DNA of 64,000 nt, from contig JAUCBJ010007248.1 of NCBI GenBank assembly GCA_032718475.1, forward strand, positions 52,846 to 116,845. The letters run 5' to 3'. Within the stretch, counting starts at the first letter, position 1. Every line of letters starts with the position of its first letter. The notes under the pieces were generated by a model. It had not been told where the DNA came from. It saw only the letters and a list, made by a program, of their open reading frames with translations, and searched no databases. Positions 1-10,237 of this stretch are shown one piece after another. The position numbers and the translations under genes were made by a program. Origin of the DNA: Nemertoderma westbladi (taxonomy: Eukaryota; Xenacoelomorpha; Nemertodermatida; Nemertodermatidae).

Positions 1-161
1 CTGCAGATTCGCGAATGAGTTGACACCGAAAAATCTTGCCTGTTCACGAATTTAACCCATCGCTGTTTTAAATCCTCATTGCTGGGGAACATAAAGCTTG
101 GCTTCCGAGGCTGACCTTTATACCCGGTTTTACAATTATATATACAGCATTTATTAACCAT
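1..161 (-). CDS. THAP-domain protein, N-terminal part (runs off left edge)
   Basis: An ATG at 161-159 opens 53 codons that stay open to the window edge. The peptide starts MVNKCCIYNC, then has FMFPSNEDLKQRW and ends at HSRIC. This is the THAP zinc-finger layout: a C-x(2-4)-C pair near the start, an F-x-FP element, a conserved W about 10 residues later, and an S-x-IC that normally precedes the C-x2-H half of the zinc site. THAP domains bind DNA and occur in host transcription regulators and in P-element-type transposases. The rest of the protein lies outside the window, so I cannot say which. The ORF is short but the motif pattern is specific. Confidence 0.75.
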   Translation of the reverse strand, partial: MVNKCCIYNCKTGYKGQPRKPSFMFPSNEDLKQRWVKFVNRQDFSVSTHSRIC

Positions 162-1194
162 ACTGAGCATTGAATTTACTGACAAAACATATAGGCCTAG
201 CAGTTTAGTCTAGGCTACTGTTGTGCGTTGTATTGGGTATTACTGTATTAGATGCCTACCCAGCAGCCCAGTTACCTCCAGAGCAAATTGCAAATCTCGC
301 TTTCTGAGGCAGGTTGTAGGGTCGAGGTTAGGGTCTGAACTTACAACCTTACAAGAGCGGCGTCCCGATAAACCATAATTAAAATTGTTACCGGTACATA
401 ACCTGTAACCCTAACCTTACATTCCTAAAGCCCGAAGTGGTGCTGAGGCTCTAATCTAATTAGAAGGGCATGACAATATTACTTAGGCCTATGGTTTTGG
501 CATGACCAACTACCGGTAACTAGCTAGGTATTGATACAGACACACACAGCCTAAGACTCTGACAATGGACAATACCGACAGCGGATTATATTACAGTATT
601 ACAGTAGTAACTGCTGACCTGTCTGCCTGTACCGGTAGGCCTACCCTATACCGCATCCAGCATGAGTCAGTCAGACAGACAACAGGTAACAGAATCCAAA
701 TTCTAAAACTAATGGCCTTGATTTTCGAGGCCTGATAAGGTGACCTATCAGGCCGTATAATATAGTAGCCCATGCTACTACCTCCAAAGTGCCAATTTTC
801 CTTAGTCTTATTTTATTTCTCTTATGTTCCCCCCTGAGTAGTAGCCTAAACAACTTCATTGAAACAGCGTCTGCCATAGTCTGCTATGTTAAACACTACC
901 GAATGGCTCCTGCCCCTCCCACTTACTATGGTTACCATTGTGTATATGTGACATACGTTACCACTGTGTATATGTAACATATGCGGTATAAGGGCAGCCC
1001 ACAGACGGAAGTAATTTAATTAATTCATGTCTACTGCTTGGTGTTTGACCTTGAAAAGTAGGTGGGTTGCAGACGTTTGGTAAAGTCTTTAACATGATAG
1101 ACTATGACAGTCGCAACATCTAAAAGGTAAATAAACACTGACTAGCGCCAGCCGACAATACCACAATTCTATACTTATCGCTAAGCAACAAGTT
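162..1194. other. Intergenic, nothing recognised
   Basis: No ORF here shows family features. The sequence has scattered short palindromes such as TAGGCCTA and ACCGGT, which also recur elsewhere in the window. Confidence 0.5.
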
Positions 1195-1342
1195 GTGGGG
1201 CGAGCCGCGTAGTGAGTATAAGGTTATAGTATTTATAATATTATTTTAATTTGATTATTCTACCTATGGGGCGAGCCATGAAGTGAGTGATAGCATCGAA
1301 GTAAGGTTATTGTATTTATAATATTATTATTTTAATTTGATC

Positions 1343-2103
1343 ATTTACTTAAATCCGTTAAAACTGAAAGTATTTTGTTTGGTTCCAAAAGAAAGTTAAA
1401 GAAGGTAACTAAGTTTGAAGTCACTAGTAATGGACATAAGATTGAAAATAAAAAGGAAGTTAAATATTTAGGCGCCACATTGGATAACTGCTTATCAGGA
1501 GAAAGTACAGTGAAAAATATTTTCTCGAAAGTTAACAGTAGGCTTAGGTTTCTATACAGAAATAAAAATAGTTTGAACACCGACTCCCGCAAGTTACTTT
1601 GCTCTTCTTTAATACAGTGTCACATGGACTATGCGTGCTCTTCTTGGTATGAAGGCTTAACCAAACAGCTTAAATGTAAATTACAAGTAGCTCAGAATAA
1701 AGTAGTACGATTTATTAAAGACTACAAACCTAGGCACCACCTAACTCCAGATGACTTTTCTGAATCTGGACTACTTAACTTAGATAGTAGAGTTAAGCAG
1801 CTACGCCTTAACCATGTGCATAAAGTGTATAATGGTAAATGTCCCAATTACCTAAAACAAAAATTCAACAGAGTACGCGATACACACTCTTACAGTACCA
1901 GAGCTAGTGCTTCAAACTTCTACCTCCCGAATTGTAAATCCTTCGAATCTGATACTTTCTTTTTTAACGGTATTAAAAATTGGAACGCTCTGCCTAATGA
2001 AATTAAAAACCTAAATAATCAACATTCTTTTAAATCTGCAGTTAAATCTCACCTCCATGTGCAATGTAAAAATAGGTACAATAGTCCTACAGTAAGTTAT
2101 TAG
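1343..2103 (+). pseudogene. Non-LTR reverse transcriptase, C-terminal fragment
   Basis: About 250 codons are open. Motifs seen in order are KTESILFGSK, VKYLGATLD, then SRLRFLYRN, LIQCHMDYACSSWYEG, and a C-terminal WNALPNEIK. VKYLGATLD and the YACSSWY block are characteristic of the region downstream of the RT palm in CR1/L2/Jockey-like elements. The catalytic palm (YADD-type motif) and the endonuclease are missing, so the fragment cannot act alone. There is no ATG at the biological start; the reading frame simply continues from the truncation. It is a dead 5'-truncated insertion, although this piece has no internal stops. Confidence 0.8.
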
Positions 2104-2289
2104 TTTATTAATTATTTACAATTTATACTGTAATTACGTTTTATAATAAATTGTTCTGTACATTACATCTTTATCGTTGAGTCGGGCATTGTCACGCTCT
2201 CGGTAAAGTTGTACATGTACATAGTGTAATTACGTTTTATATTGGTTTTAGGTTAGCGTAGTGTAATATTGTATTTGTAACCAAGTAAC

Positions 2290-2436
2290 ATAAAGGACCC
2301 CCTTGGAAATAAGCTGCAAAGCTTTAGGGGTAATCCTATATGTTATGTTGGACAATACCTTTATACCGGTACATTGTTTGGTGTATTTGTTATTGTTTTT
2401 ACATAATGTATAAATAAATCTATCTATCTATCTATG
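2290..2436 (+). other. LINE 3' hairpin and (TCTA)n tail
   Basis: GGACCCCCTTGG near 2296 pairs with AGGGGTAATCC near 2326, around an AAGCTGCAAAGCTT inner stem. The tail is ATCTATCTATCTATG. Hairpins of this kind near LINE 3' ends are known template-recognition elements in related families. Here it is inferred from sequence only. Confidence 0.55.
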
Positions 2437-2861
2437 TTACCGCTTTATTTAAAAATTTCTCCCACCACCTCATCCGCTTATCCCGCTATCACCATCCACC
2501 CAATCTTCTTCCTCATGCTCAGCATCATTACCACCACCACCATAACCCAACATCTCCATCATTCCTTCCAACATTGTAAAAATGGGGCGAGCCATGAAGC
2601 GAGTGAAGCCTTAGCATATGGGTGCCATTAATGAGTTGTGGGGCGAGCTACGACGAAGTAAGGTTATTGTATTTATAATATGATCATTATACCAACAAAT
2701 ATTTCAACCGATAATTCATTATACCAACAAATAATTTAACAAATTTATAATTTTCTACCATAAAATAATAATAATTTTTTAACCATGTCTGACTCGTTAC
2801 AGCGACACCACCTACGAAAGCGACCTATTTATAATAATAAAGTTTCTACCGCTCAAAAGAT

Positions 2862-4112
2862 TCACACTGAATGTTTAATCTTCTTTATTTGAGGTACGTC
2901 TTCATCATCCACGATGTCCTCTTCAAAGTCACTGATATCTTCATACTCATAGCTAGGTGTTTTATTCACGACAAGATCAATTTTTCGCTTAAGCACTTGT
3001 TCTTTCATGGCTTGAGGTGTTTTCATCTGAGCACTTGCATCCCCAACGAGGGTATCAATATCCTTATAATCATTCTTTTTTTCAGCGCCACCTCCAAGCT
3101 CACTTTCCGCAATCGTTGGCAACCAGATTTTTTTCTCACCTATTTTCTTAGCGGTGACTTATACTGCCTCGGACGTCTGCAGCTGTCTAGCGTTGTTCAG
3201 CATTTCCACTTTCATGAGTTCCTCGTCCGCTAATTCATCAATCGCAGCCTCAACAACTAACTTTTTAATCGGTAGAAAGTCACACCTAGTCGGAATATCG
3301 TGGCCCGCATACTTCTGTAATTCCTTAATTATCTTGACATCTGCGTTGTTTCGAGGGATGAAAATAACCTTGGTGTCGAAGTTGTGGGACAAATATATCC
3401 GTTTTCCGTTAACGATCGATGTGTACCTTATACTAACCTCGTCGATATTCTCCTTAACATTCTTATCTATGTTAAAGTCGAGCAAACAGAATTCATCCGC
3501 TCTGAGATTCAACCCATCGTAATATAGAACACCCTTCCGCTGTCTACCTATATCATCCGCTTCCCAAACGCCGACAAATCGTTGCCCTTCAAAGTCGTAG
3601 ATATATCCAATGTACCCACAATCTTCGAACTCCATAAAATTCTCATCGTGAATTTCCTTCTGTTTTGGTTCAATACGGGAAAGAACGACTTTGCCGTAGA
3701 TGCTTTGTAAGACATCTAGAATTCTTCGAGAGATAAAGATTGATGCGCCGTTTTTCCCAATGCGTAAGTACGCGTGATTTATGGGTGTTATATACAAATT
3801 ACCTCTGGTATATTCCTTATAATATTCAATAGCTATTTTCTTATAATTGAGGAAGTCAAATAGGAATCTTATGTTCTGGTAAGTAAGACTTACCGATTCT
3901 TGCACGATGTTGCGGCCTTTGTTGGCATCACCCCAACGATTGAATCGAACGTATTTCCCATTAAATGCTTTTATTTCCATTCCTTCCTCCAAACACTCGA
4001 GACTCCACAAACTCTTACCCATAGCCACTGTTACGTATGGGGTGGGTACACTGCTAGTAGAGCTACTGCTTAATGGCATCATTTTTGGTTGTGGCGGTTT
4101 CACAGATTCCAT
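2862..4112 (-). pseudogene. Unknown protein of the PolB element, broken by one in-frame TAA
   Basis: An ATG at 4112 opens 317 codons to TAA at 3161-3159. The same frame then continues without interruption for about 98 more codons to the stop at 2864-2862. No indel is needed, so this is one reading frame with a single nonsense codon. The N-terminus is Ser/Pro-rich. The middle has many aromatic and charged residues, such as YIGYIYDFEGQRFVG. The C-terminus is acidic (YEDISDFEEDIVDDED), followed by a basic QIKKIKH that could be a nuclear signal. I do not recognise the family. It is divergently oriented to the dUTPase-like gene, about 310 bp away, and could share a promoter region with it. An apparent signal peptide exists only if an upstream GTG is used, so I discount it. 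Confidence 0.6.
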
Positions 4113-4423
4113 CGACAAACTTTGTGAAATATTAAGTGTAAAAATAATCAATAATATTGCGCTAAAACAATGCACGAAAAAATATGAAATAATGAATTAA
4201 CCCGAATGATGAAATAAAGTATTTTACGACGTATTTATAATATAATGATGGGCTATCGGGATAATGGGTATATTTTAACCACTCAACCGGTTTAATCGGT
4301 ATTGTCCTGAGAGAATTTTTGGGGCAGCTTGAGTCTATAGATAAGATCATTTTTTCGAATATATTATTCATTATTTCATTTCTTTTCGGAATTTTTTTAG
4401 GTAAAATACACCGTAATAAAAAA

Positions 4424-4918
4424 ATGTTTCCAATAACACAACCTGAAAATAGTCACTGTGGGCCTAATTCAATTATTCCAATAAAAATTGAATTGTTAAC
4501 CCCGAAAGCTCGAGTGCCTGTATGTGGATCATATAGTCCAGCTGGGATTGACATATATAGCGCTGTGAATAGAACAATAGAGCCACGCTCGCGAATTTTA
4601 ATTGAGACCGGCGTTAAAATATATGTAGCCACCAATTATTTTGGAAGAATTACACCGACTTTTACCTTAGCAAAAATTGAAATCGATGTTGTCGAATGCA
4701 TACTGGATTCGAGCGTTGCACGCAGTAATATAGATCAACTTGTAATTATATTGATTAACAACACATCTAAGGAATACGTTGTAACATCGGGCGATAAAAT
4801 ATGCCAGCTTATATGCCAACAATGTAATGCGGCAATACTCTACGTTTCTAATATTTATTCGGATGATTATTTCGGGCTTTTACCGACGAATTTAACAACC
4901 GTATGGGGAAGAGATTAA
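4424..4918 (+). CDS. dUTPase-like protein with degenerate active-site motifs
   Basis: An ATG at 4424 gives 164 residues, a normal dUTPase length. Canonical trimeric dUTPases hydrolyse dUTP to dUMP and keep uracil out of DNA, using five motifs. Motif 1 is well kept (PAGIDIYSA, normally AGxDLxSA). Motif 4 is kept (GDKICQLI). Motif 2 is GRITPTFTLA, where the usual RSG core is missing. Motif 3 is reduced to ILDSSVARSN and lacks the usual Y-R-G. The glycine-rich motif 5 is not recognisable in the C-terminal tail (TTVWGRD). The fold is probably retained, but catalysis is doubtful. It lies between the unknown minus-strand gene and PolB. dUTPases are common in large and mid-size DNA viruses, which fits the element. 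Confidence 0.75.
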   Translation: MFPITQPENSHCGPNSIIPIKIELLTPKARVPVCGSYSPAGIDIYSAVNRTIEPRSRILIETGVKIYVATNYFGRITPTFTLAKIEIDVVECILDSSVARSNIDQLVIILINNTSKEYVVTSGDKICQLICQQCNAAILYVSNIYSDDYFGLLPTNLTTVWGRD

Positions 4919-5272
4919 TTCGGCATTTCACCGTACATATTAATAAATATGCGGCATTAAACGCATAACACCAAACTCGGTTGGTGACACATGTCAATAC
5001 TATTTCGGTACTCTTACACGTTTTTATAAAGCCTAGTTAATAGAACATATAAATAGGATAATTTGTCAGTTCAGTAAATTTTGGTTGGTTAAATGGTTTC
5101 TAGTGTAGGGTGGCTGGCTGGGTATTGGATATGTTTATCTACATATAATCTACAGCATATCTTTCATTGGTATAATATTATTAATTATGGATTAAATTTT
5201 AAGCATAAAGCAATATTGTAAATATGTTTCTGTAGCTACGTTAATAAATATATTATAATTGTAATAATTGTA
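4919..5272. other. AT-rich spacer before PolB
   Basis: There is no ORF of interest. The interval is strongly AT-rich and probably holds the PolB upstream region, but I see no clear core promoter motif to point to. Confidence 0.4.
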
Positions 5273-7943
5273 ATGGCGGAGATTACTTACGTTTTTTGCG
5301 GTTGAAATATACTGAAGAAAAATTATTTACAGCATTTACGCACACATTTCGATGGGTACGTTTGTGATAATTATAATTGCCGAACTACTTCCAAAAGAAT
5401 AGCAATATTTCACAGTAAAAGATGTTGCGGGTTGTCTCGCCCGAATTATACCTAAAGCAGTTATACGCTATCCTGCCCAACATGCTCCGAAGATTTCGAA
5501 AATTTCGATTCATATATCGAACATAATTGCCATCGAAACCATTACAATTCTCGCAAACGCAAACATAATCAAAAACAATCAGAACCGACATTTCAACCGG
5601 ATCTCAACGTTGGTTCGCCTGTAAGCATTACAAACAGCTCAGATACACCCAACGAAGGTTTTCATCTCTCGAAAACATGTCACGAATCCCGCGTTCAGGA
5701 ATATACCCATAATGTGCCATCTAATGAGATGTATCCAGATGTACCGAATTATTTAAATTATATGGGGATATATGCTTCACGTGCTTTTAACTTGACTGCG
5801 TCAACTTTTATTGATATGTTTTATAAAGTGTGGGTGATTGCTTCGGTGATAATGGAGCGCGATGACGCTAATTATACATTACAGGATGAATTCCATTTTA
5901 CTTCGATCGGTACAGATAATTATATTGAAAATAGCCCGGATTTTGATGCGTGGTACTCCACAGTCATTTCCCATATTTGCGAAAAAATATCGCGATTTAT
6001 TAGACGGGGTAGCGGTTGGAAACTTATAACTGTATCGTGCATTAAACTTTCTATTGCGTCATACTTGCGATCGGTATATCGTTTTGGACATAGTGGTGAT
6101 GCCAACCAATCAATCCCAACAAAATTAAAAAATAAACATTGTATAATAAATGTGCCGTGTAATGGAGGTGAATGTTTTAAGTGGGCGGTCCTGACAGCAA
6201 AATTTTCTAAACAATATCAGATGATCACACACTGCGCCATGTTTCACGCCAAAGTTCTTATAATCAGTATTTAGGGTTTTTTTAATTTAAGCGAATTAGA
6301 TTCTACCCTATCATGGAAACTAAATATTCTAAAATTTGAAAAAAATAATCCAAATTATTTAATAAATTTATTGTATTTCGATAGAAGTAGCGAGAAAATT
6401 TCCTTTCTACGACAACCGAGCGCTAAAAAAGCTGAAGGTAAAAGACTGCTAAATTTATTGCTTATTGAACGCCAAAATTTAACCTCGACAAATCACATCA
6501 TCGGTGTTTCCAACTTAAATAGATTATTTAACGGTCGTGGGGAAGGCAATAGCGACACTCATTGTCTTCGTTGTGAGCGATGTATTCGTGGTTTCTACAG
6601 TCCAAATGCGTTAGAACGCCAAGGTGTTGGCAAGGCGGGCGCCAAATAGAGGAGATGCCATCTAAACTGAATTTACGGTTTACTAATTACTATAAGTCTG
6701 TGAGTACACCTTTTATAGTATATGGGGATTTCGAAGTGGTGCTAGCCCCAGCAAATAATATAAAAAAATATTATATAGCCGAACATCTCCCATCGGCGGC
6801 TTCATATTTGATTGTCCCTAATAGCGAGTTAATTAACCCGCCAAATTTATTTTTGTCTACATTTAGACAAAATATTGATAATAACTCGGTACAGAATTTT
6901 ATCGATAGTCTGGTTTTCGATTTATTTAAGTGCCATGAATGGTCTACCTTTAACACACACCACCCCAAACACCTGGATCAGACACAACACCAAGCTTACA
7001 TACATGCTACGAATTGCTTTAATTGTAAATCATTTTTTCGGGAAGATATAAATCCAAGTGTAATGCATCACAACCATTACAACGGAGCTTGTGTACGTGT
7101 ATTTCCTGTAATAAACAATTAAGTGTTAAACGTCACCTATTCCCAGTTGTCTTACATAATTTTTATTTTTATGATTCACATTTAATTTTACAAAAAGGGT
7201 TCGCCGATAATAAATATAAAAACTGGGACATTAAAACCATCGCGAAAAATACTGAAAGGTATATCTCACTCCGCATCGATATTCCAATGTCAGAAGCACG
7301 GAAATGGACGTAAGAGGGCTCCCAACCAGCAAATCGATAACTATACGTTTATTGATTCATTCGCGTTTATGGGGTTTTCCCTTTCTGCTTTGGCTGGGTT
7401 TTTGATGAAAGATGTGGTAGATTTAACAACCGTTATCCCACACACCGTGAAGCAAATGAGAAAATTATATCCAAATATAACCGACGAAATTTTACGACGT
7501 AAGTCAGTTTTTCCTTATGAATATGTCGATTCATTAAATAAATTGGGGGATACTAAATTACCGCATCTGAAAGAGTTTTACAGCGAATTAACATTAACAT
7601 CTATTAGCCCTGAAGAATATACATTTGCTCATCTTTCGTGGGAACAATTTGGATGTGAGACACTTTTTGATTATTTGGAAGCTTACTTACATCTTGACGT
7701 GTTGCTACTGGCCGATATTTTTGAAAATGTTCGTGCTTATTGTACTAAACATTATTCGCTCGAGGTCTCGAACTACTATACGATGGCGGGGGTCAGTTGG
7801 GACGCAGCCTTGAGATATTCCAAGTCACATATTCGTCTACTCGCAGACCATGAAATGTATTTAACATTCGAAAATTCCATTAGGGGCGGAATTTCTTACA
7901 CCAACCTTCATATCGCAAATTCGAATATACCGGACACAGAAAC
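5273..7943 (+). pseudogene. Protein-primed-type DNA polymerase B, N-terminal and exonuclease part (interrupted)
   Basis: An ATG at 5273 opens a frame that encodes zinc-finger-like segments. One clear C2H2 finger is CPTCSEDFENFDSYIEHNCH near 5470-5530. A domain follows with SGWKLITVSC and the GGECFKWAV signature seen in Maverick-type PolB. Exonuclease motif I is YGDFE (D codon 6727), motif II is HNFYFYDSH (near 7155), and motif III is YLHLDVLLLADIFE (near 7690). IRGGIS comes just before the palm. Breaks are in-frame TGA 5303-5305, TAA 5453-5455 and TAG 6272-6274, plus frameshifts near 6600-6655, 7085-7125 and 7300-7330. The gene is cut at 7943 by BEL-1 and resumes at 20750. These polymerases replicate linear element DNA from a protein primer; this copy is dead. 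Confidence 0.85.
7939..7943 (+). repeat. Target-site duplication of BEL-1, left copy (GAAAC)
   Basis: GAAAC precedes the left LTR and is repeated at 20750-20754 directly after the right LTR. Five bases is usual for BEL/Pao. Confidence 0.9.
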
Positions 7944-8526
7944 TGTGACGGGATCTGTGGAGGATCCCGGTTTATCCGGTTTTTGGTTTCTAGTCTACGC
8001 GTCCCCACCGTGTGTGAAAGATATAAAGAGTTCTGGGTTATTGATCGATCGATGTATATAAGTTCGGGATATAATATAATAGAGATAATAGCACAAAATG
8101 GTTGATGTATGATGTAATGTACCGGTAGGTGATATCTACTGGTGACGGTAGGCGGAGACGGTAACTAGAGTTCCACTACTGTCCTAACTAGCTGACTTAC
8201 TACAAGTGAATGAAATATTGCATGGACCGGTAATATATTGCACTGTTGGATAATATTGCTCTACCCAGTCGATGCTTCCCCCCTATTGGCTAATATCCTA
8301 ATTGTCGCCCCTTCACCTTCCCTGGAGTGTTTCCCGTTGCTCCTGTTATTCTCTCTCTCTCTCAGGGGTGTAACCCCTGACCCCTTTGTGCGTATGTCCT
8401 CTGGGGTTTCCTTGTCCCCACTTTATTGGGGTGGTACGAGGTTGATATTGGATATCGACCTCGTGTTCCTAATATTGCTTAAAGCTTACTTTATGGGGCT
8501 GGTTAGCGGAATTGAATACGCTAACA
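7944..8526 (-). repeat. BEL-1 left LTR (3' LTR in element orientation)
   Basis: 583 bp, starting TGTGACGGGATC and ending GCTAACA on the plus strand. By eye it differs from the right LTR at about a dozen positions, about 98% identity. Confidence 0.92.
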
Positions 8527-8536
8527 CTCCCCCCCA
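8527..8536 (-). promoter_or_regulatory. BEL-1 polypurine tract
   Basis: On the minus strand this reads TGGGGGGGAG immediately before the LTR start TGTTAGCG. It is the expected place and composition for the plus-strand primer. Confidence 0.8.
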
Positions 8537-9298
8537 TGCTATCTTCCCGGTAAGAAGATAGCATCCACCTCTAGTGCGCTACAATTCAAATGGATCTCGA
8601 CCTAGTATCGAGTGTGGGGTGGAACTATTTTTTCAGAGCCGGTTTTCCAGACCACCCCCTATGGGTATGATATCGCTACCCTGTCTACCTAGCGTCCCAT
8701 GTCGGGCCGATCATGCGCTCCTCTCACACGACTTTTGTTTCCCCAACACTTTCGCCACTCTAACTCCACTCTATTCTCACCCTGACTCTCGCTACTTCTC
8801 CTCACCTCTGCTCTAACTTTCGGACTTCCCTGTCCCTCACTCGCCCTCTTGTTCCCCCCCCCCCCCCCCCACACTTGAATCGCACTCGCACTCTCTCCAC
8901 ACTTCGCACTATCGCTCCATCGCTCGACCCCTCTTTGGCTAACTCACTCATCTCTGATGAGTCCCATCCCCCTCTCCTGTGCCGTCGCACTCAGGAAATG
9001 TGAAGTCGTCTAGTGTCTCGTTCGTCATAGTCAGTCATCCCCCGGTCCAGTAGCTAATTGGAAAAAGGTTGAGTGACTATAGTACTTACTTCGATTATAT
9101 TTCGCTAAACTAATAATGATTACTACGTACGTACCTACTAATTGCACTTTTCAATTATTTAAATTACTTAAATTTATACTTAGGAGTTCGCACATCTCGC
9201 GTGGTGCCTTCCAGGCATATTACTCCGAAGTCCTAGTTCGTTCCACCATCCTTTGGGAACCACCTCAAGTCTTTCCCTTTGTTGTCCCCCTCCCTGGG
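8537..9298 (-). other. BEL-1 3' untranslated region
   Basis: No supported coding sequence lies between the accessory ORF and the polypurine tract. It contains a C run near 8857-8870 on the plus strand. Confidence 0.5.
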
Positions 9299-10237
9299 TC
9301 ATTTCCTGGTCACTGCCGCTCCTCTGGTCTTGTCTGCTTTCTGGCTTCTGACTCTCGCCGCCACCTCCTTACTGATCCCAGTCGTCGACTCCTTGGGTGC
9401 CGGTGTTATTAGCTCCCGGTATCGCTTCGCGGGTGGCCCCTCCGAGTGGTCCTGTTGTCTCCCCCTGATGGCGTCCCATAGGATCATCTTCATTGCCCGC
9501 GGCACATGCTCTGCCAAGAAATCCCTAAACTCTCCTCTACTCTGTGGCGTCCACCTATCCAAATACCTCTGCATATTTTATCACTCCGGCATATGATGCC
9601 GCGTTGCCACTTCCTGGTAGGTAAACGGAAGCCTCCGTTTGATAATCTCCATGTGAGCCTCCTGATTGATGTTAAAGAAGCCCCACCGGAACTCCTGGGC
9701 CTAAATATGTTGCCGAGTCATCGCCCCGACGTTGGCCCATTCCTCGAAGACCCTAAACTTCTCTTCGTCGTCCATCCAGTCGCACTGGCGTCCGTAATGT
9801 CCCCGAAAGTTACACTTTGAACATCGGTTATGCAACCATGGACACGCCCCCATCCTGTGGCTCGACTCGCGGCAATAGAGACAACTAGTCCCTTTCTGGA
9901 ACCGGTATAAACAGCTCCTTTCCTGATGGGTCTGTCTCCCACAGTAATCACAGCTGACCACCAATGTCTCCCGCCCCACATCGTCTTTCGTCCCAAGCGA
10001 TCTCCACGGTCTGTGGAGTCGCTGGTAAGCGAACTTCCGGACGTTAGCGTCCCTATCTACGTCGATCTCCTCGCCCCTCTCGGGCATCGTCTCCCCGAAT
10101 ACTACCCGTGGTGCCGTCCCCGGTTGCTCGCCCAACCTAATGGTGCTCCCCGCGAAATCCATCGCCGGCTCCTCGTGCACCCAGGCCCGCTTGCCGGGTC
10201 TATCCCAGAAAGCCCTTGCCCCACTGGCCGTCACCAC
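9299..10237 (-). CDS. BEL-1 accessory protein, part 2: three CCHC zinc knuckles
   Basis: The frame opens just after a TAG at 10240-10238 and overlaps part 1 by 7 nt. Three perfect C-x2-C-x4-H-x4-C knuckles lie in a row: CDYCGRQTHQERSC, CLYCRESSHRMGAC and CSKCNFRGHYGRQC. EEKFRVFEEWANVG follows. A TAG at 9703-9701 interrupts the frame, which then continues to a TGA-TAA pair near 9585. The same frame resumes at MQRYLDRWTPQSRG and ends at 9299. Zinc knuckles of this form bind single-stranded nucleic acid and normally sit in Gag. Here they lie downstream of integrase, where an env gene would be, and there is no signal peptide or membrane segment. No ATG decides the start, so a frameshift from part 1 is likely. 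BEL-2 has an analogous ORF. Confidence 0.7.

Larger units (their letters stand above)
1343..2436 (+). mobile_element. 5'-truncated CR1/L2-like non-LTR retrotransposon
   Basis: The fragment starts inside a reverse-transcriptase thumb/C-terminal region, in frame with KTESILFGSKRKL. It runs through the ORF stop at 2101-2103, a 3' hairpin and a TCTA microsatellite tail (about 2416-2436). Truncation at the 5' side and a short 3' microsatellite are typical of CR1/L2-class elements. Confidence 0.8.
1195..2690. repeat. GGGGCGAGCC-type repeats flanking a LINE insertion
   Basis: Four related units start near 1198, 1266, 2584 and 2640. Each begins GGGGCGAGC, followed by AGTGAG-like bases; three of them (near 1198, 1266 and 2640) run on into AGGTTAT..GTATTTATAATAT. 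Two lie left of the LINE and two lie right of it, so the LINE probably inserted into a small pre-existing array. The last unit adjoins the AT-rich PolB-type element and could belong to its end, but I see no matching copy near 25.4 kb. Confidence 0.5.

Noticed and set aside
4113-4175. Signal peptide on the unknown minus-strand protein
   Set aside because: It exists only when a GTG at 4175 is used. The first ATG is at 4112 and leaves no hydrophobic leader.
4319-4423. Membrane anchor fused to the dUTPase-like protein
   Set aside because: The hydrophobic stretch is upstream of the first ATG and needs a TTG start, unlikely in a eukaryote-type gene.
5385-5591. 68-codon minus-strand ORF
   Set aside because: Antisense of the PolB zinc-finger region.
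8238-8561. ORF in the BEL-1 LTR (repeated at 20470-20766)
   Set aside because: It lies almost wholly inside the LTR and appears twice because the LTR does. No family features.
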